This document shows positions 8,550-17,410 of a stretch of DNA of 64,000 nt, one piece after another. How positions within the stretch are numbered: position 1 is the first letter of the stretch; each line of letters opens with the position of its first letter. The position numbers and the translations under genes were made by a program. The DNA lies in contig JACKCR010000002.1 of NCBI GenBank assembly GCA_020633975.1, forward strand, positions 1,798,001 through 1,862,000. Direction: 5' to 3'. This stretch comes from Candidatus Eiseniibacteriota bacterium. Lineage in GTDB: Bacteria > Eisenbacteria > RBG-16-71-46 > CAIMUX01. A model generated the notes under the pieces. The model saw only the letters and a list, made by a program, of their open reading frames with translations, did not search any database and had not been told where the DNA came from.

Positions 8550-9605
8550 TCACTTCCCCATCGCGGTGTTCCACTCCGTCCGGCCCCGAAGCGGGGCCAG
8601 ATCCGGATCGGTCTCGGCTTGCTTGCTCAGGCTCGGATCGAGCCGGATCGCCCATCCGAGGTAGTGATACGCGCGCTCTTCGTTCCCCGCCCGCGAGTAG
8701 TAGCAGGCGAGATGGTAGTACGGGCCGCCAGAGTCCGGATCGAGTTCGGCCGCGCGCTCACCGCGCCGGATCGCTTCGTCGAAGCGGCCCTCTTCCACCA
8801 ACGTGTAGCCCTCGGTGATCATCCGATTCGGGAGCCACATCTCGTAGATCCGCCGGAGTTCGGCGAACGGATTCGGATGGTCGTCCACCCGGATGTCACA
8901 GAGGACGTCGTTGAATCCGCCGTACCCCTGCCCCGTGGCGACGAGCAGTAGCGCCGCCGACTGACGCCCGCGGCTATCGCCCCCTCGGGACTCCCCGGCT
9001 TCGAGCGCCTGCAGGAGTCGGTCCCCGATGTACTGACCTTCGGTGCCGAGGAACGACTCGACCATCTGGTCGACGACCTCGGGACCGGTGAGGATGTTTC
9101 CCTGGGCCGCGTAGCCGGGCCCGGAACGTCCTCCCGCCCAATCCATGCACTCCGGGCCCGTGTAGGTCGCGCTCCGTCCCTTCGCGTCGACGATCCCCAC
9201 CTGACGCGACGCCCGGCCGGGATCGTTCTCGAGCAGGATCTCGAGCACCTGCTCGGGGCTCGCGCCGGCCTCCAACAGCTCCAGCCCACGGGGACCGAAG
9301 GTGGTGTTGCAGAAGGCCTGGGTCGCGACCGCTCCCACGTCTCCCCGTCCCCAGGGAACGACGGAGCCGACCGCGAAGAACTTCGATGCGACGATCACCC
9401 CGGCCACTCCAGCCGTGGTGTCGCAGGCGACGAAGGAGAAGGTGGCGACGGGAGGTTCGCCCACCTGGCCGGTCGAGTGCGCCGGAACGATGGCGGCGAC
9501 CAGAAGAAGACCTGCAGCCGCGAGGGCGCCCGCGATGCGCCAACAAGTTCGCACACAGCAGCTGCCGGACCGGCCGAACCGCGTGATCCCGGAACTCAGT
9601 TTCAT
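8550..9605 (-). CDS. exported DUF1028 protein with C-terminal TPR-like helices
   Basis: A 351-residue protein with a DUF1028 domain, an Ntn-hydrolase-like fold of uncertain activity. ATG 9605 has AGGAGGAGG upstream. Residues about 25-45 form a hydrophobic signal or anchor, then the domain runs from TFSFVACDTT through GAVATQAF, ECMDWAG, GRQSAALLLV and DIRVDDHPNPF, all family hallmarks. Residues about 270-340 look like two TPR repeats (ITEGYTLVEEGRFDEAI; PYYHLACYYSRAGNEERAY). Export is unusual, since most DUF1028 proteins known to me are soluble and cytoplasmic. Upstream of mqnD in the same transcript. Confidence 0.82.
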   Translation of the reverse strand: MKLSSGITRFGRSGSCCVRTCWRIAGALAAAGLLLVAAIVPAHSTGQVGEPPVATFSFVACDTTAGVAGVIVASKFFAVGSVVPWGRGDVGAVATQAFCNTTFGPRGLELLEAGASPEQVLEILLENDPGRASRQVGIVDAKGRSATYTGPECMDWAGGRSGPGYAAQGNILTGPEVVDQMVESFLGTEGQYIGDRLLQALEAGESRGGDSRGRQSAALLLVATGQGYGGFNDVLCDIRVDDHPNPFAELRRIYEMWLPNRMITEGYTLVEEGRFDEAIRRGERAAELDPDSGGPYYHLACYYSRAGNEERAYHYLGWAIRLDPSLSKQAETDPDLAPLRGRTEWNTAMGK

Positions 9606-9871
9606 TCGCGCGCCTCCTCCTCTGGGTCTGAAGAGCGGAAGTCTAGCGGAGGCACGGAGGACGGTCGACAACCGTTGCCAGTCCAGGGCGTTGTCTTCGG
9701 CGCGATTTTGAGGCAAATTCTCGGCACTCGGCCAACGACTCCGGATGTTGGCCATCGACCTGGGGCGCGCTCGAACCGAGTTCCGGAGTTCACTCATTCG
9801 TTCGCGCGCGACCTCCTAAGTGCTTGATACTAGGTCACTCAAAACAAGTCGACATAGGGTGGGTCCAGGAC

Positions 9872-10531
9872 GTGCGGGTCATCATCGTCTGTCAGGAGGC
9901 GGTGCTGGTGGAGGGCATTCAGTGCCTCCTCAGCGAGTTCGGCGACCAGATAGAGATCGTCGGTACCACGGACAGCGGACGCGAGGGAATCGAGCTCGCC
10001 CGCGAGAAGTCGCCCGAGGTGGCCATCGTCGGGTTGACCCTGACGGACCTCAACGGGGTCGACACCACTTCGGCCCTCGTAGCCGATGATCCCGAGCTGC
10101 GCGTTCTCATCCTCGCCGCCAATCCCAAGGAGGAACCCCTCCAGGAGCTCTTGGCTGCCGGGGCGCGCGGCTACCTCACCACCACGAGCACGGCAGAGGA
10201 GCTGGCCCACGCGCTGGAGCTCCTGGCCGACGGAAAGAGCTACCTCTCCCCGGAGACGACCGACGTCCTCCTCGGACAGCAGTTCGGCGGGGAGCCCCGA
10301 AGCGAAGACCCGGTCTACGCGAAGCTCACCCCACGCGAGCGCGAAGTTCTCCAGCTTCTGGCGAACGGGTCGGGAACGAAAGAGGTCGCTCACGACCTAG
10401 GCATCAGCTCCAAGACGGTCGACAGCCATCGTCGCAACATCATGGAGAAGCTCGAGACGGACAACTTGCCGGACTTGGTCCGACACGCCATCCGAGCGGG
10501 TCTGTGCTCTCTGGAGCCGGACGGCGTGTAG
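9872..10531 (+). CDS. LuxR-type regulator with degenerate receiver domain
   Basis: A NarL/LuxR-family transcription factor of 219 residues. The DNA-binding helix-turn-helix is intact (about 155-212: LTPREREVL, KEVAHDLGISSKTVDSH). The receiver fold is recognisable, but all phosphorylation residues are gone: the acidic pair is Cys7-Gln8, the phospho-acceptor Asp is Gly54 (EVAIVGLTL), and the conserved Lys is Thr104. Phosphate control is therefore unlikely; it may respond to protein or ligand binding, or be constitutive. GTG 9872 aligns with the family N-terminus. The next gene downstream is a second degenerate receiver. Confidence 0.88.
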   Translation: MRVIIVCQEAVLVEGIQCLLSEFGDQIEIVGTTDSGREGIELAREKSPEVAIVGLTLTDLNGVDTTSALVADDPELRVLILAANPKEEPLQELLAAGARGYLTTTSTAEELAHALELLADGKSYLSPETTDVLLGQQFGGEPRSEDPVYAKLTPREREVLQLLANGSGTKEVAHDLGISSKTVDSHRRNIMEKLETDNLPDLVRHAIRAGLCSLEPDGV

Positions 10532-10666
10532 GCCGATGGCGAGCTGGCTGTCAGCATATGGCTGATAGCGATTCCTCTTCCGAGTGCCCTAGACTTTCTC
10601 CCTTCCACGGCGGCACGACGATGGGCGTCGTGAGTCCGAGCGAACGAAACGGGGCGAAGGAGAGCT

Positions 10667-11143
10667 GTGAGAAGTCGAAACCCGCTGATCCTCCTGATAG
10701 CAGAGGGCGAAGAAGAGACCCGGATCCGTTGGACTCGCATGGCCGAGGCGAACTCTCAGAACCTAGAGCTTCACTTCGTCCACGACGGAGAGCAGCTCCT
10801 CCAGTTCCTCCATCGGCAGGGCGAGTACGCGGAGCTGACCACGGCCCCCCATCTCGTCTTGATGAGCTGGACGCCGTCGACTCCGGGGACGAAGGACGCG
10901 CTCCTCGCAATGAAGCTCGATCCTCAGCTCAAGTTCCTTCCGACGATCGTGCTGGTCGAGAACGGCGACGCGAGGGAGATGATCGAGGCGTACCAACTCG
11001 GCGCGGCTTCCTGCTGCGCCCTGCCAACCACGGATGTCGACGTGGCCGAGTTCTTCGGCGCCGTCCGTGGCTTCTGGGGCGAGTTCGTCCGCTTCCCAGT
11101 CGGGCTATCTCGCGCAGGCCAGCATCCGGTTCACGGACGATGA
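10667..11143 (+). CDS. stand-alone degenerate receiver (Rcp1/CheY-like)
   Basis: A 158-residue single-domain protein that aligns with Rcp1-type response regulators: HDGEQLLQFL, LDPQLKFLPTIVLV, EAYQLGA and FWGEFVRFP are in family positions. The phospho-acceptor Asp is replaced by Ser67 (LVLMSW), the acidic pair is reduced to Glu13-Gly14, and the conserved Lys is Leu119. It cannot use the normal phospho-switch. GTG 10667 is preceded by GAAGGAGA. It lies 135 bases after a LuxR-type regulator with the same losses, which suggests a shared phosphorylation-independent role, perhaps as a binding partner. Confidence 0.82.
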   Translation: MRSRNPLILLIAEGEEETRIRWTRMAEANSQNLELHFVHDGEQLLQFLHRQGEYAELTTAPHLVLMSWTPSTPGTKDALLAMKLDPQLKFLPTIVLVENGDAREMIEAYQLGAASCCALPTTDVDVAEFFGAVRGFWGEFVRFPVGLSRAGQHPVHGR

Positions 11144-11186
11144 CGAGAACGGAGAGTCCCTCCGGGTGCAGCAACTCCGGCACTCT

Positions 11187-12449
11187 TCACTTGCCGGAGG
11201 GAGGGCTCGCTCCACTTCGAGCCGCGTCCATTGCGCCTTCCGGTAGCCGCCTCGTACGTGCGGCGGCCCAGAATGCCGCGACGAGCGAGAGAAGGCTGCC
11301 CGCGGCCAGAGCAACTTGCGGGCTGAAGCGAGTCGCCAACCCTCCCGCGAAGAGGCTTCCGATCGGCGTACTCCCCGCGAAGATGCTCACGTAGACGCTC
11401 ATGACCCGCCCGCGGAGTTCATCCGGGGACGTGCGCTGGATCGTGGTGTTCGCCGTCGCCGTCATCCAGATCATGCAGAATCCGATGAAGAGCAGGTTGA
11501 GCGCGGCGAGCCAGACCGCGGGGAACCAAGGCGAGAACGCGAAGACCAGCCCTAGGAGAGAGAACCCGATCGCACCGCGCACCATCGTAGGGACGGGATC
11601 GAGGCGACTGAAGAACGCGACAGTGAGTGCGGCGATGAGAGACCCGATCCCGAACGAAGACATGAGTAGGCCAAACCCCTCGGCCCCGATCGCGAACTGG
11701 TCCCGCGCCATGCCCGGGAGAAGGACGTTGTAGTTGAGCCCGAAGGTGGCGACCACGCCAACGAGGACGATCGGGATCTGCACCACTGGAGTGCGGCGGA
11801 TGTAGGAGATCCCGACGGTGAGCCCCTCTCGTATGCCTTCCCGCGCCCGCTCCGTGCCGCGGTAGAGGTTCGCGGGGCGCATGGCGAGGAGAGCGAGGAT
11901 CACGCCGAGGAATGAGATCCCGTTGAGGAGAAACGCCACCTGCGTCCCGAGCTTTCCGATGAGTAGCCCCGCAATGGCCGGCCCCACGATCCGCGCGAGG
12001 TTGAACGCAGACGTGTTGAGCGCAATCGCGTTCATGACGTCGGCCCGTCCCACCAGCTCGATCGTGAACGACTGCCTGGTCGGCATGTCCACGACGTTGA
12101 CGAGTCCGAGCACGGCGGCCAGCGCCATGACCTGCCAGGCCTCCACGACCCCACGGAACTGGAGGAATGCGAGCGTCAAGGCCTGGGCCGCAGCGAGCGA
12201 CTGCGTGATGAGGAGCACGCGTCGCTTGTCGAACTTGTCCGCGAAGAGGCCCCCGATCATTCCGAAGAGCAGCACGGGAAGGAACTGCATCGCGAACACC
12301 ATCCCGACCTGGAACGTGGAGTTCGTGAGCTCCAGGACGAGCCAGGATTGGGCGACGGACTGCATCCAGCCGCCCATCAGGCTCACGACCGAGCCGAACC
12401 AGTAGAGCCGGTAGTTGCGGTGGGACAGCGCCGCGAATCCGGACCGCAT
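11187..12449 (-). CDS. MFS exporter (MFS_3/EntS-like)
   Basis: Twelve-helix major facilitator of the MFS_3/EntS type, probably an exporter; substrate unknown. The first helix starts at NYRLYWFGSVVS, and the loop motif GGLFADKFDKRRVL between helices 2 and 3 is the classic MFS signature. Later landmarks are DMPTRQSF and the C-terminal SVYVSIFAGSTPIGSL. I begin at ATG 12449 (420 residues). The open frame continues upstream through a Pro/Gly/Ser repeat to a CTG at 12578 that overlaps the upstream stop codon (CTGA) and has GAGGAGG five bases before it, so a 43-residue longer form is possible. Confidence 0.85.
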   Translation of the reverse strand: MRSGFAALSHRNYRLYWFGSVVSLMGGWMQSVAQSWLVLELTNSTFQVGMVFAMQFLPVLLFGMIGGLFADKFDKRRVLLITQSLAAAQALTLAFLQFRGVVEAWQVMALAAVLGLVNVVDMPTRQSFTIELVGRADVMNAIALNTSAFNLARIVGPAIAGLLIGKLGTQVAFLLNGISFLGVILALLAMRPANLYRGTERAREGIREGLTVGISYIRRTPVVQIPIVLVGVVATFGLNYNVLLPGMARDQFAIGAEGFGLLMSSFGIGSLIAALTVAFFSRLDPVPTMVRGAIGFSLLGLVFAFSPWFPAVWLAALNLLFIGFCMIWMTATANTTIQRTSPDELRGRVMSVYVSIFAGSTPIGSLFAGGLATRFSPQVALAAGSLLSLVAAFWAAARTRRLPEGAMDAARSGASPPSGK

Positions 12450-12475
12450 GGCCCGAAAGCGCCGAGGCGCGGGTG

Positions 12476-12560
12476 TAGGGCTGGAGTCCGGGCCGGGGCT
12501 GGAGTCCGGGCCGGGGCTGGAGCCAGGACCGGGGCCAGGGCTGGGGCCAGGGCCCGAGCC
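12476..12560 (-). repeat. imperfect GC-rich tandem repeat (Pro-Gly-Ser coding)
   Basis: Short units around GGGCCGGGGCTGGAGTCC recur several times between the MFS ATG and the stop of the preceding gene. In the MFS frame they read S-P-G-P-D/S units. Unit length keeps the frame open, but translation depends on a CTG start. Confidence 0.6.
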
Positions 12561-12574
12561 AGTTGGCTCGGTCG

Positions 12575-13210
12575 TCAGGTCGTCCTCCTCTCGAGGATCC
12601 GAACCGTCGACTCGACGGCATCTTCGATCGCGACGCGGGAGGTGTTGAAGACCAGGTCGTAGTTGGCCGGATCCTTCCACTCGAGCCCGAAGTTGTGCTT
12701 GATGTAGCGGGCTCTCTCGCGATCAGCGTCGTCGACCCGCTCAGTCGCGTCTTCGATGGAGAGCGAGTACCGCTCTGCGATCCGCCCGACTCGATCCAGC
12801 CGGCTCCCGACCAGCCGCACATGAAGCGCACCGGGATGGTCTCGCAGCACGAACGCTCCCCCGCGACCGACGATGACCGCATTTCCAGAGCGGGCCTCCT
12901 CCAGAACGACCTCGCGGACCGTAGCCGCGACCCGCTCGGGAGACGGAGTGTCGACGTAGACCTCTCTCGCCACCGGTCCAGGAGCCACGCTCTCCGGATT
13001 GGCGGACTGCATGGCGCGAAGGAGCCTCAAGATCAGGCTCTCGCTCCGCTCGTCCCAGCGTTCGACCACCTCCGCGGGGCACCTCATCCTGCGGGCCACC
13101 TCTTCGACCAGACTAGCGTCGGCGAAGTCCGAACCAAGCCGCGCGGCGAGGCTCCTCCCGAAGACATACCCACCGGACCCATATTCGCGAGACACCGTGA
13201 CGATCGGCAT
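12575..13210 (-). CDS. cytidylate-kinase-like protein
   Basis: A 211-residue P-loop protein of the cytidylate-kinase-like (Cytidylate_kin2) family. It has the family N-terminus VTVSREYGSGG, a modified nucleotide-binding loop, then IVGRGGAFVL and VRLVGS, where the LID/NMP region begins. ATG 13210 follows GAGGAG. True CMP kinase is normally a separate gene, and this family's substrate is not well established. It overlaps or abuts the MFS gene downstream and probably shares its transcript. The upstream region is shared with the divergent transhydrogenase gene, 126 bases away. Confidence 0.78.
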   Translation of the reverse strand: MPIVTVSREYGSGGYVFGRSLAARLGSDFADASLVEEVARRMRCPAEVVERWDERSESLILRLLRAMQSANPESVAPGPVAREVYVDTPSPERVAATVREVVLEEARSGNAVIVGRGGAFVLRDHPGALHVRLVGSRLDRVGRIAERYSLSIEDATERVDDADRERARYIKHNFGLEWKDPANYDLVFNTSRVAIEDAVESTVRILERRTT

Positions 13211-13336
13211 TCTCTTCTCCTCGTGTGCGCCGGGCCGCATCTGCATCGCGGGCCGCTTCGGCATCGCACTGACCCAGTATCGACACCCCTCGGGCGACGG
13301 TTGAATCATAGACGAGAACGGGCCATCATCGCGGCC

Positions 13337-14752
13337 ATGGAACGTTACGATCTCGTCGTCATCGGGTCCGGCCCAGCCGGACAACGCGCGGCCGTTCAGG
13401 CCGCGAAGTTGGGAAAGCGGGTCGCCATCGTGGAGAAGAAGCGCCTCATGGGCGGCGTCTGCCTCCACACCGGCACGATCCCCTCCAAGACATTCCGCGA
13501 AGCCGTGGTCCAACTCACGGCACGGCACCAGGCCGGGCTCGCGTTCAGCATCCAGCCGGTCGCGTCCGAAATCACGATGTCGGACGTCCTCGCCCGCTGC
13601 CACCGCGTCATCTCACTGGAGATGGACGTGGTCGCCCATCAGATGCGTCGGAACAGGATCACGCTCATCGCCGGCACCGCGAGCTTCGTTTCGCCAGGGC
13701 GCCTGGTCATCGACTCGGATGACCAGAAGACGGAGATCGAGGCCGACAAGGTCGTGATCGCGGTCGGAACGACTCCGGCGAGACCGGACGGGGTCGACAT
13801 CGACGGCAAGTCCGTCATCGACTCGGACGATGTGCTCGAACTGGAGACGCTGCCCCGCACGCTCACCGTGGTCGGCGCAGGCGTGATCGGCGCCGAGTAC
13901 GCATCGATGTTCGCCGCGCTCGGGGTCGAAGTGACGGTTATCGACAAACGTGACACCCTTCTCCCCTTCCTCGACCGGGAGATCTCCGATTCACTGACCT
14001 ACCAGATGCGAAACCAGAACGTCACATTTCGCTTCGGGGAGGAAGTCGCCCAGGTCCACGTGCGGGAGGATGGCGACGCCGAGGCCATCCTCGCTTCGAG
14101 CAAGCGGGTCGTCTCCGACGTCCTCCTCTACTCGATCGGGCGAGTCGGAAACGTGGCCAAACTGGGACTGGACGCGGCCGAGATCACCGCGGACTCCCGC
14201 GGCCGGATCCAGGTCGACGAGAACTACCAGACCCAGACGAAGGGCATCTACGCCGTCGGAGACGTCATCGGCTTCCCTTCGCTCGCCGCGACGTCGATGT
14301 ACCAAGGACGCCACGCCGCCTGTCACGCCTTCGGCGTCGAGATCACCGCACTCCCCCATCTCTTCCCGTACGGGATCTACTCCATTCCGGAGATCTCCAT
14401 GGTCGGGAAGACAGAAGAAGAGCTGACGAAGGACGGCGTCCCTTACGAGTTCGGAGTTGCCCGGTACAAGGAGATCGCTCGCGGAGCGATCCTGGGAGAC
14501 GACACCGGCCTCCTCAAACTGCTCTTCCACGCCGAGACACGCGACATCCTCGGCGTCCACATCATCGGCACGGCAGCGACGGAGCTCGTCCACATCGGAC
14601 AGACCGCAATGGCCCTCGGTGGAACGATCGATTTCTTCGTTCAGAACGTGTTCAACTACCCGACCTTCGCCGAGTGCTACAAGGTCGCGGCTCTAGATGG
14701 CTACAACAAGGTCGGGCCCCGTCCGTCGGACCCGCCTCATCCCGGCACATGA
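13337..14752 (+). CDS. sthA: soluble pyridine nucleotide transhydrogenase (SthA-like)
   Basis: FAD enzyme that moves reducing equivalents between NADPH and NAD+, in the cytosol. It belongs to the disulfide-reductase flavoprotein fold: FAD motif GSGPAG (10-15), NAD(P) motif GAGVIGAEYAS in the middle, and a C-terminal dimer domain ending near FNYPTFAECYKVAALDG. The redox disulfide is broken: Cys42 is kept but the second Cys is Thr47 (GGVCLHTGTIPSK), which is the SthA pattern and argues against lipoamide dehydrogenase. Length 471 is typical. The stop overlaps the next gene's start (ATGA). Confidence 0.9.
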   Translation: MERYDLVVIGSGPAGQRAAVQAAKLGKRVAIVEKKRLMGGVCLHTGTIPSKTFREAVVQLTARHQAGLAFSIQPVASEITMSDVLARCHRVISLEMDVVAHQMRRNRITLIAGTASFVSPGRLVIDSDDQKTEIEADKVVIAVGTTPARPDGVDIDGKSVIDSDDVLELETLPRTLTVVGAGVIGAEYASMFAALGVEVTVIDKRDTLLPFLDREISDSLTYQMRNQNVTFRFGEEVAQVHVREDGDAEAILASSKRVVSDVLLYSIGRVGNVAKLGLDAAEITADSRGRIQVDENYQTQTKGIYAVGDVIGFPSLAATSMYQGRHAACHAFGVEITALPHLFPYGIYSIPEISMVGKTEEELTKDGVPYEFGVARYKEIARGAILGDDTGLLKLLFHAETRDILGVHIIGTAATELVHIGQTAMALGGTIDFFVQNVFNYPTFAECYKVAALDGYNKVGPRPSDPPHPGT

Positions 14753-15801
14753 TCCAGAAGACCGACCTTCCGATCACGTACGACGACGTCCGCGCCGCGT
14801 GGAAGCACGTCGGTGCGCACCTGGAGCCGACCCCACTACGCAGGTATCCACTCCTCGATGAACTCGTCGGCGCGACCGTGTTCGTCAAGCACGAGAACCT
14901 CCAGCCGACCCACGCCTTCAAAGCGAGGAATGCGTTCTCGGCGTTGGGGCAACTCGGCCCGGAGGCTCGACGCCGTGGCGTCATCGCCGCCACGCGCGGA
15001 AACCACGGGCTCGGACTCTGCTACGCAGGACAGACCCTCGGCATCGGCGTCACCATCTGTGTCCCCGTCGGTAACAACCCCGAGAAGAACGCCGCGATCC
15101 GGTCGTTCGGCGCGACACTCGTCGAAGAGGGGCAAGACTACGACGAGACCTTGGAGATCGCGAAGCGACTCGCGGCCCGCGATGGTCTCCACACCGTGCA
15201 CTCGACGAACGACCGCACGGTCATCGCCGGAGCAGCCACGCTCACTGACGAGATCCTGGCGCAGCTGAGCTGTCAGGAGTCGGACGACGAGGAGATCCGG
15301 AAGGTCAGGTCGGGGCTCGCGGCGCCGGGGCCGATCGGGGTCTCGCTGCCGCTCGACCTGTTGGTCATCGCTGTCGGTGGAGGATCGCAGGCAGTTGGTG
15401 CACTCACCGTCCTGGCCGAACGTGCGCCGGGGCTCGAAGTGTGGGGCGTGCAGGCAGCGAACGCTCCCGCGCAGCAGAAGAGCTGGCTGGCCGGAGAGAA
15501 CGTCACGACCGAGAGTGCCGACACCATCGCAGACGGGCTGGCCACCCGCACGTCGTACGAAATGACCCGCTCGGCCCTGCGCGCCGGACTCGAGCGGTTC
15601 CTCCTCGTGAGCGAGGACGAACTTCGGAACGCGATCCGCGTGTTCCTCGACACCACACGCTCACTCTCGGAACCCGCGGGCGCGGCCGGCCTCGCCGGAG
15701 TCTTGCAGTGCCGGAAGGAACTGAGGGGCCGCCGTGTTGCGGTCATCCTCTCGGGCGCGAACATCGACCGCGCGACGCTCGCGAGCGCACTGGCGGAATA
15801 G
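14749..15801 (+). CDS. threonine dehydratase-like PLP enzyme
   Basis: PLP-dependent enzyme of the threonine/serine dehydratase fold, 350 residues, without a C-terminal ACT regulatory domain, so catabolic rather than biosynthetic. Lys58 in PTHAFKAR is the Schiff-base lysine; RGNHGLGLCYAG binds substrate. The phosphate-binding loop reads GGGS instead of the usual GGGG, and about 24 extra residues (from SCQESDDEE) precede it. The substrate may be threonine or another hydroxy amino acid. The four-base overlap with sthA shows translational coupling. 2-Oxobutyrate production would fit the amino-acid catabolism seen elsewhere. Confidence 0.82.
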   Translation: MIQKTDLPITYDDVRAAWKHVGAHLEPTPLRRYPLLDELVGATVFVKHENLQPTHAFKARNAFSALGQLGPEARRRGVIAATRGNHGLGLCYAGQTLGIGVTICVPVGNNPEKNAAIRSFGATLVEEGQDYDETLEIAKRLAARDGLHTVHSTNDRTVIAGAATLTDEILAQLSCQESDDEEIRKVRSGLAAPGPIGVSLPLDLLVIAVGGGSQAVGALTVLAERAPGLEVWGVQAANAPAQQKSWLAGENVTTESADTIADGLATRTSYEMTRSALRAGLERFLLVSEDELRNAIRVFLDTTRSLSEPAGAAGLAGVLQCRKELRGRRVAVILSGANIDRATLASALAE

Positions 15802-15959
15802 ACTCGCCCTAGCCGGTCGCGGGAACGGCACCGACGGCGCGTCTGATCGTTGGTCATGGATCGCGAGCAGGGGAATCTGGCGTGTCCGCCGGGAGACGCA
15901 TGGACGGGATGTCGAGCGAGTCCCGCTCTAGGTCTGGCCGCCGCATGGGAGTCCAAGTG

Positions 15960-17108
15960 ATGAGGTCTGTCGTCTTTCCACTCCTGTCCCTCGTCTGCAT
16001 GCTGCCCGTGCTCTGCGAGCAGACTCTGGTATCCACTGCGAGAGCCGCGTCGACGCACGAATCGGGCGCCAGCACCAGCACCGGCACCGCTTCCGCACCG
16101 GCGTCAGGATCGATCACCGGTTGGGACGCGTTGGCCACGGTGGGCGCGCATGTAGAAGCGATCCTCGAGGACGGCACGACCCTCGTCGGAACGGTGGATG
16201 CCTTGGACACCGAGTCGATCACGCTGGTCACGGAGCGGTTCGGCACCCTCGTCCTGACCCGCGCCGAGGTGAAGTCCCTACGGATCGAAGCGCCGGGATC
16301 ATCTGACGAACCTTCCGCTCCGGGAACCGGGCCGGGGACGTCGCTCGAGGAACCGACCGTACCGGGGGCCGGGCCGGCGGGCTCCCCCATCGAGCAATCG
16401 ACACCCGGTGCCGGACCGGCGACGAAGGAACGCGTAACCGTCTGGGGAACGGAGTCGGAACCGGTGACGCCGGAGCCGGCCACCCGTCGCCGGTACGAGA
16501 ACGGTTGGTACGTCGACCCTGACTACAACTCGCTCCTCCTCGTCCCGACATCCGAGACCCTACCGACCGGAGACTCGTACTACCGCAACTTCGAGCTCCT
16601 CTTCAACAATGGTGGGATCTCTCTCACGGACGACGTGAACCTCAGCTTCATGGCCGCTTTCCCGGTCACGTCCGATTTCACCGTGTTCGGAGCCGGCGCG
16701 AAGATCCGGATCGTTCGCCGTGACGAGTACGGGATCGGAATCGCCGTGGCGGGAAGCATCACGGGCACTGGGGACGAAGCGGTCGAAACGATTTCCGCGA
16801 TCGCCAGCGTGGGAGACAAACGCCGCAGCCTCTCCGCCTCCATCAACGTGGGAGCGAGCGACGGCGACGCCGCCACCTTCGTGCTCGCCGGCGCCGACTT
16901 CCAGTTCGCACCGCGAGCCAAGGTCCTGGTCGAGTACGGCAACTCCACCGAGGGCTTCTCGGACGACGAGTTCTACGGAATCATGAACTTCGGCATCCGC
17001 GTGTTCTGGGAGACGACGAGCTTCACCATCACCGGCTTCCGCCCGCTCGCCTCGGACCTCGACGACTTCATCGCCTTCCCGCTCGTCAGCTTCTCGGCGC
17101 ACTTCTAG
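15960..17108 (+). CDS. exported outer-membrane-like protein with Pro/Gly-rich linker
   Basis: A 382-residue exported protein. The signal peptide covers about residues 1-30. A small beta domain (about 50-105: VEAILEDGTTLVGTVDALDTES) resembles an SH3/Sm-like fold. A low-complexity linker repeats PGAGPA/PGTGPG units to about 165. The last 200 residues look like a transmembrane barrel or porin-like sheet ending in aromatic FSAHF, a typical barrel C-terminus. I chose ATG 15960 with GGAG eight bases upstream; ATG 15945 is a near alternative. Function unknown. Confidence 0.7.
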   Translation: MRSVVFPLLSLVCMLPVLCEQTLVSTARAASTHESGASTSTGTASAPASGSITGWDALATVGAHVEAILEDGTTLVGTVDALDTESITLVTERFGTLVLTRAEVKSLRIEAPGSSDEPSAPGTGPGTSLEEPTVPGAGPAGSPIEQSTPGAGPATKERVTVWGTESEPVTPEPATRRRYENGWYVDPDYNSLLLVPTSETLPTGDSYYRNFELLFNNGGISLTDDVNLSFMAAFPVTSDFTVFGAGAKIRIVRRDEYGIGIAVAGSITGTGDEAVETISAIASVGDKRRSLSASINVGASDGDAATFVLAGADFQFAPRAKVLVEYGNSTEGFSDDEFYGIMNFGIRVFWETTSFTITGFRPLASDLDDFIAFPLVSFSAHF

Positions 17109-17328
17109 ACGAGCCGGAGGGTGGATGGGGACGGCGTGTTCTCGTGGGGTGAACCGGAGGCGGCCAGCGACACTCGACGGCAGTTCCTTTGAAGTGGTGG
17201 CGCGCCCGGAATGGTGGCGTTCGGCATGGTGGACCGCGAGCACCCAGATCCGCAACGGCTGCCCGGAACCGCTCGCAGCTCGGCTCGGACGAACCATCCG
17301 GACCATCTGCACCAAGCGACGGGCAGAG
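17109..17328. other. intergenic DNA, 3' flank of the group II intron
   Basis: No gene is supported here. Read on the minus strand, it is the 3' exon side of the intron and begins CTCTGCCC, which completes the interrupted palindrome. Confidence 0.6.
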
Positions 17329-17331
17329 GTC

Positions 17332-17404
17332 GGGATAGGGGAGGCATCCGAAGACACCTACCCCTCCCACAGATCCGGACGTGCAGATTTCCCGCATCCG
17401 GCTC
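17332..17404 (-). ncRNA. group II intron domains V and VI
   Basis: Domain V is 17372-17404 on the minus strand: it opens GAGCCGGATGCGGG, with the bulged internal segment, and closes CACGTCCGGATC. Domain VI (17332-17368) is a TTCG-capped stem with an unpaired A at 17336. Both start 6 bases after the maturase stop. Confidence 0.85.
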
Positions 17405-17410
17405 CTCAGA

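Noticed and set aside
13337-14752. Lipoamide dehydrogenase
   Set aside because: The second active-site Cys is Thr47, the SthA pattern.
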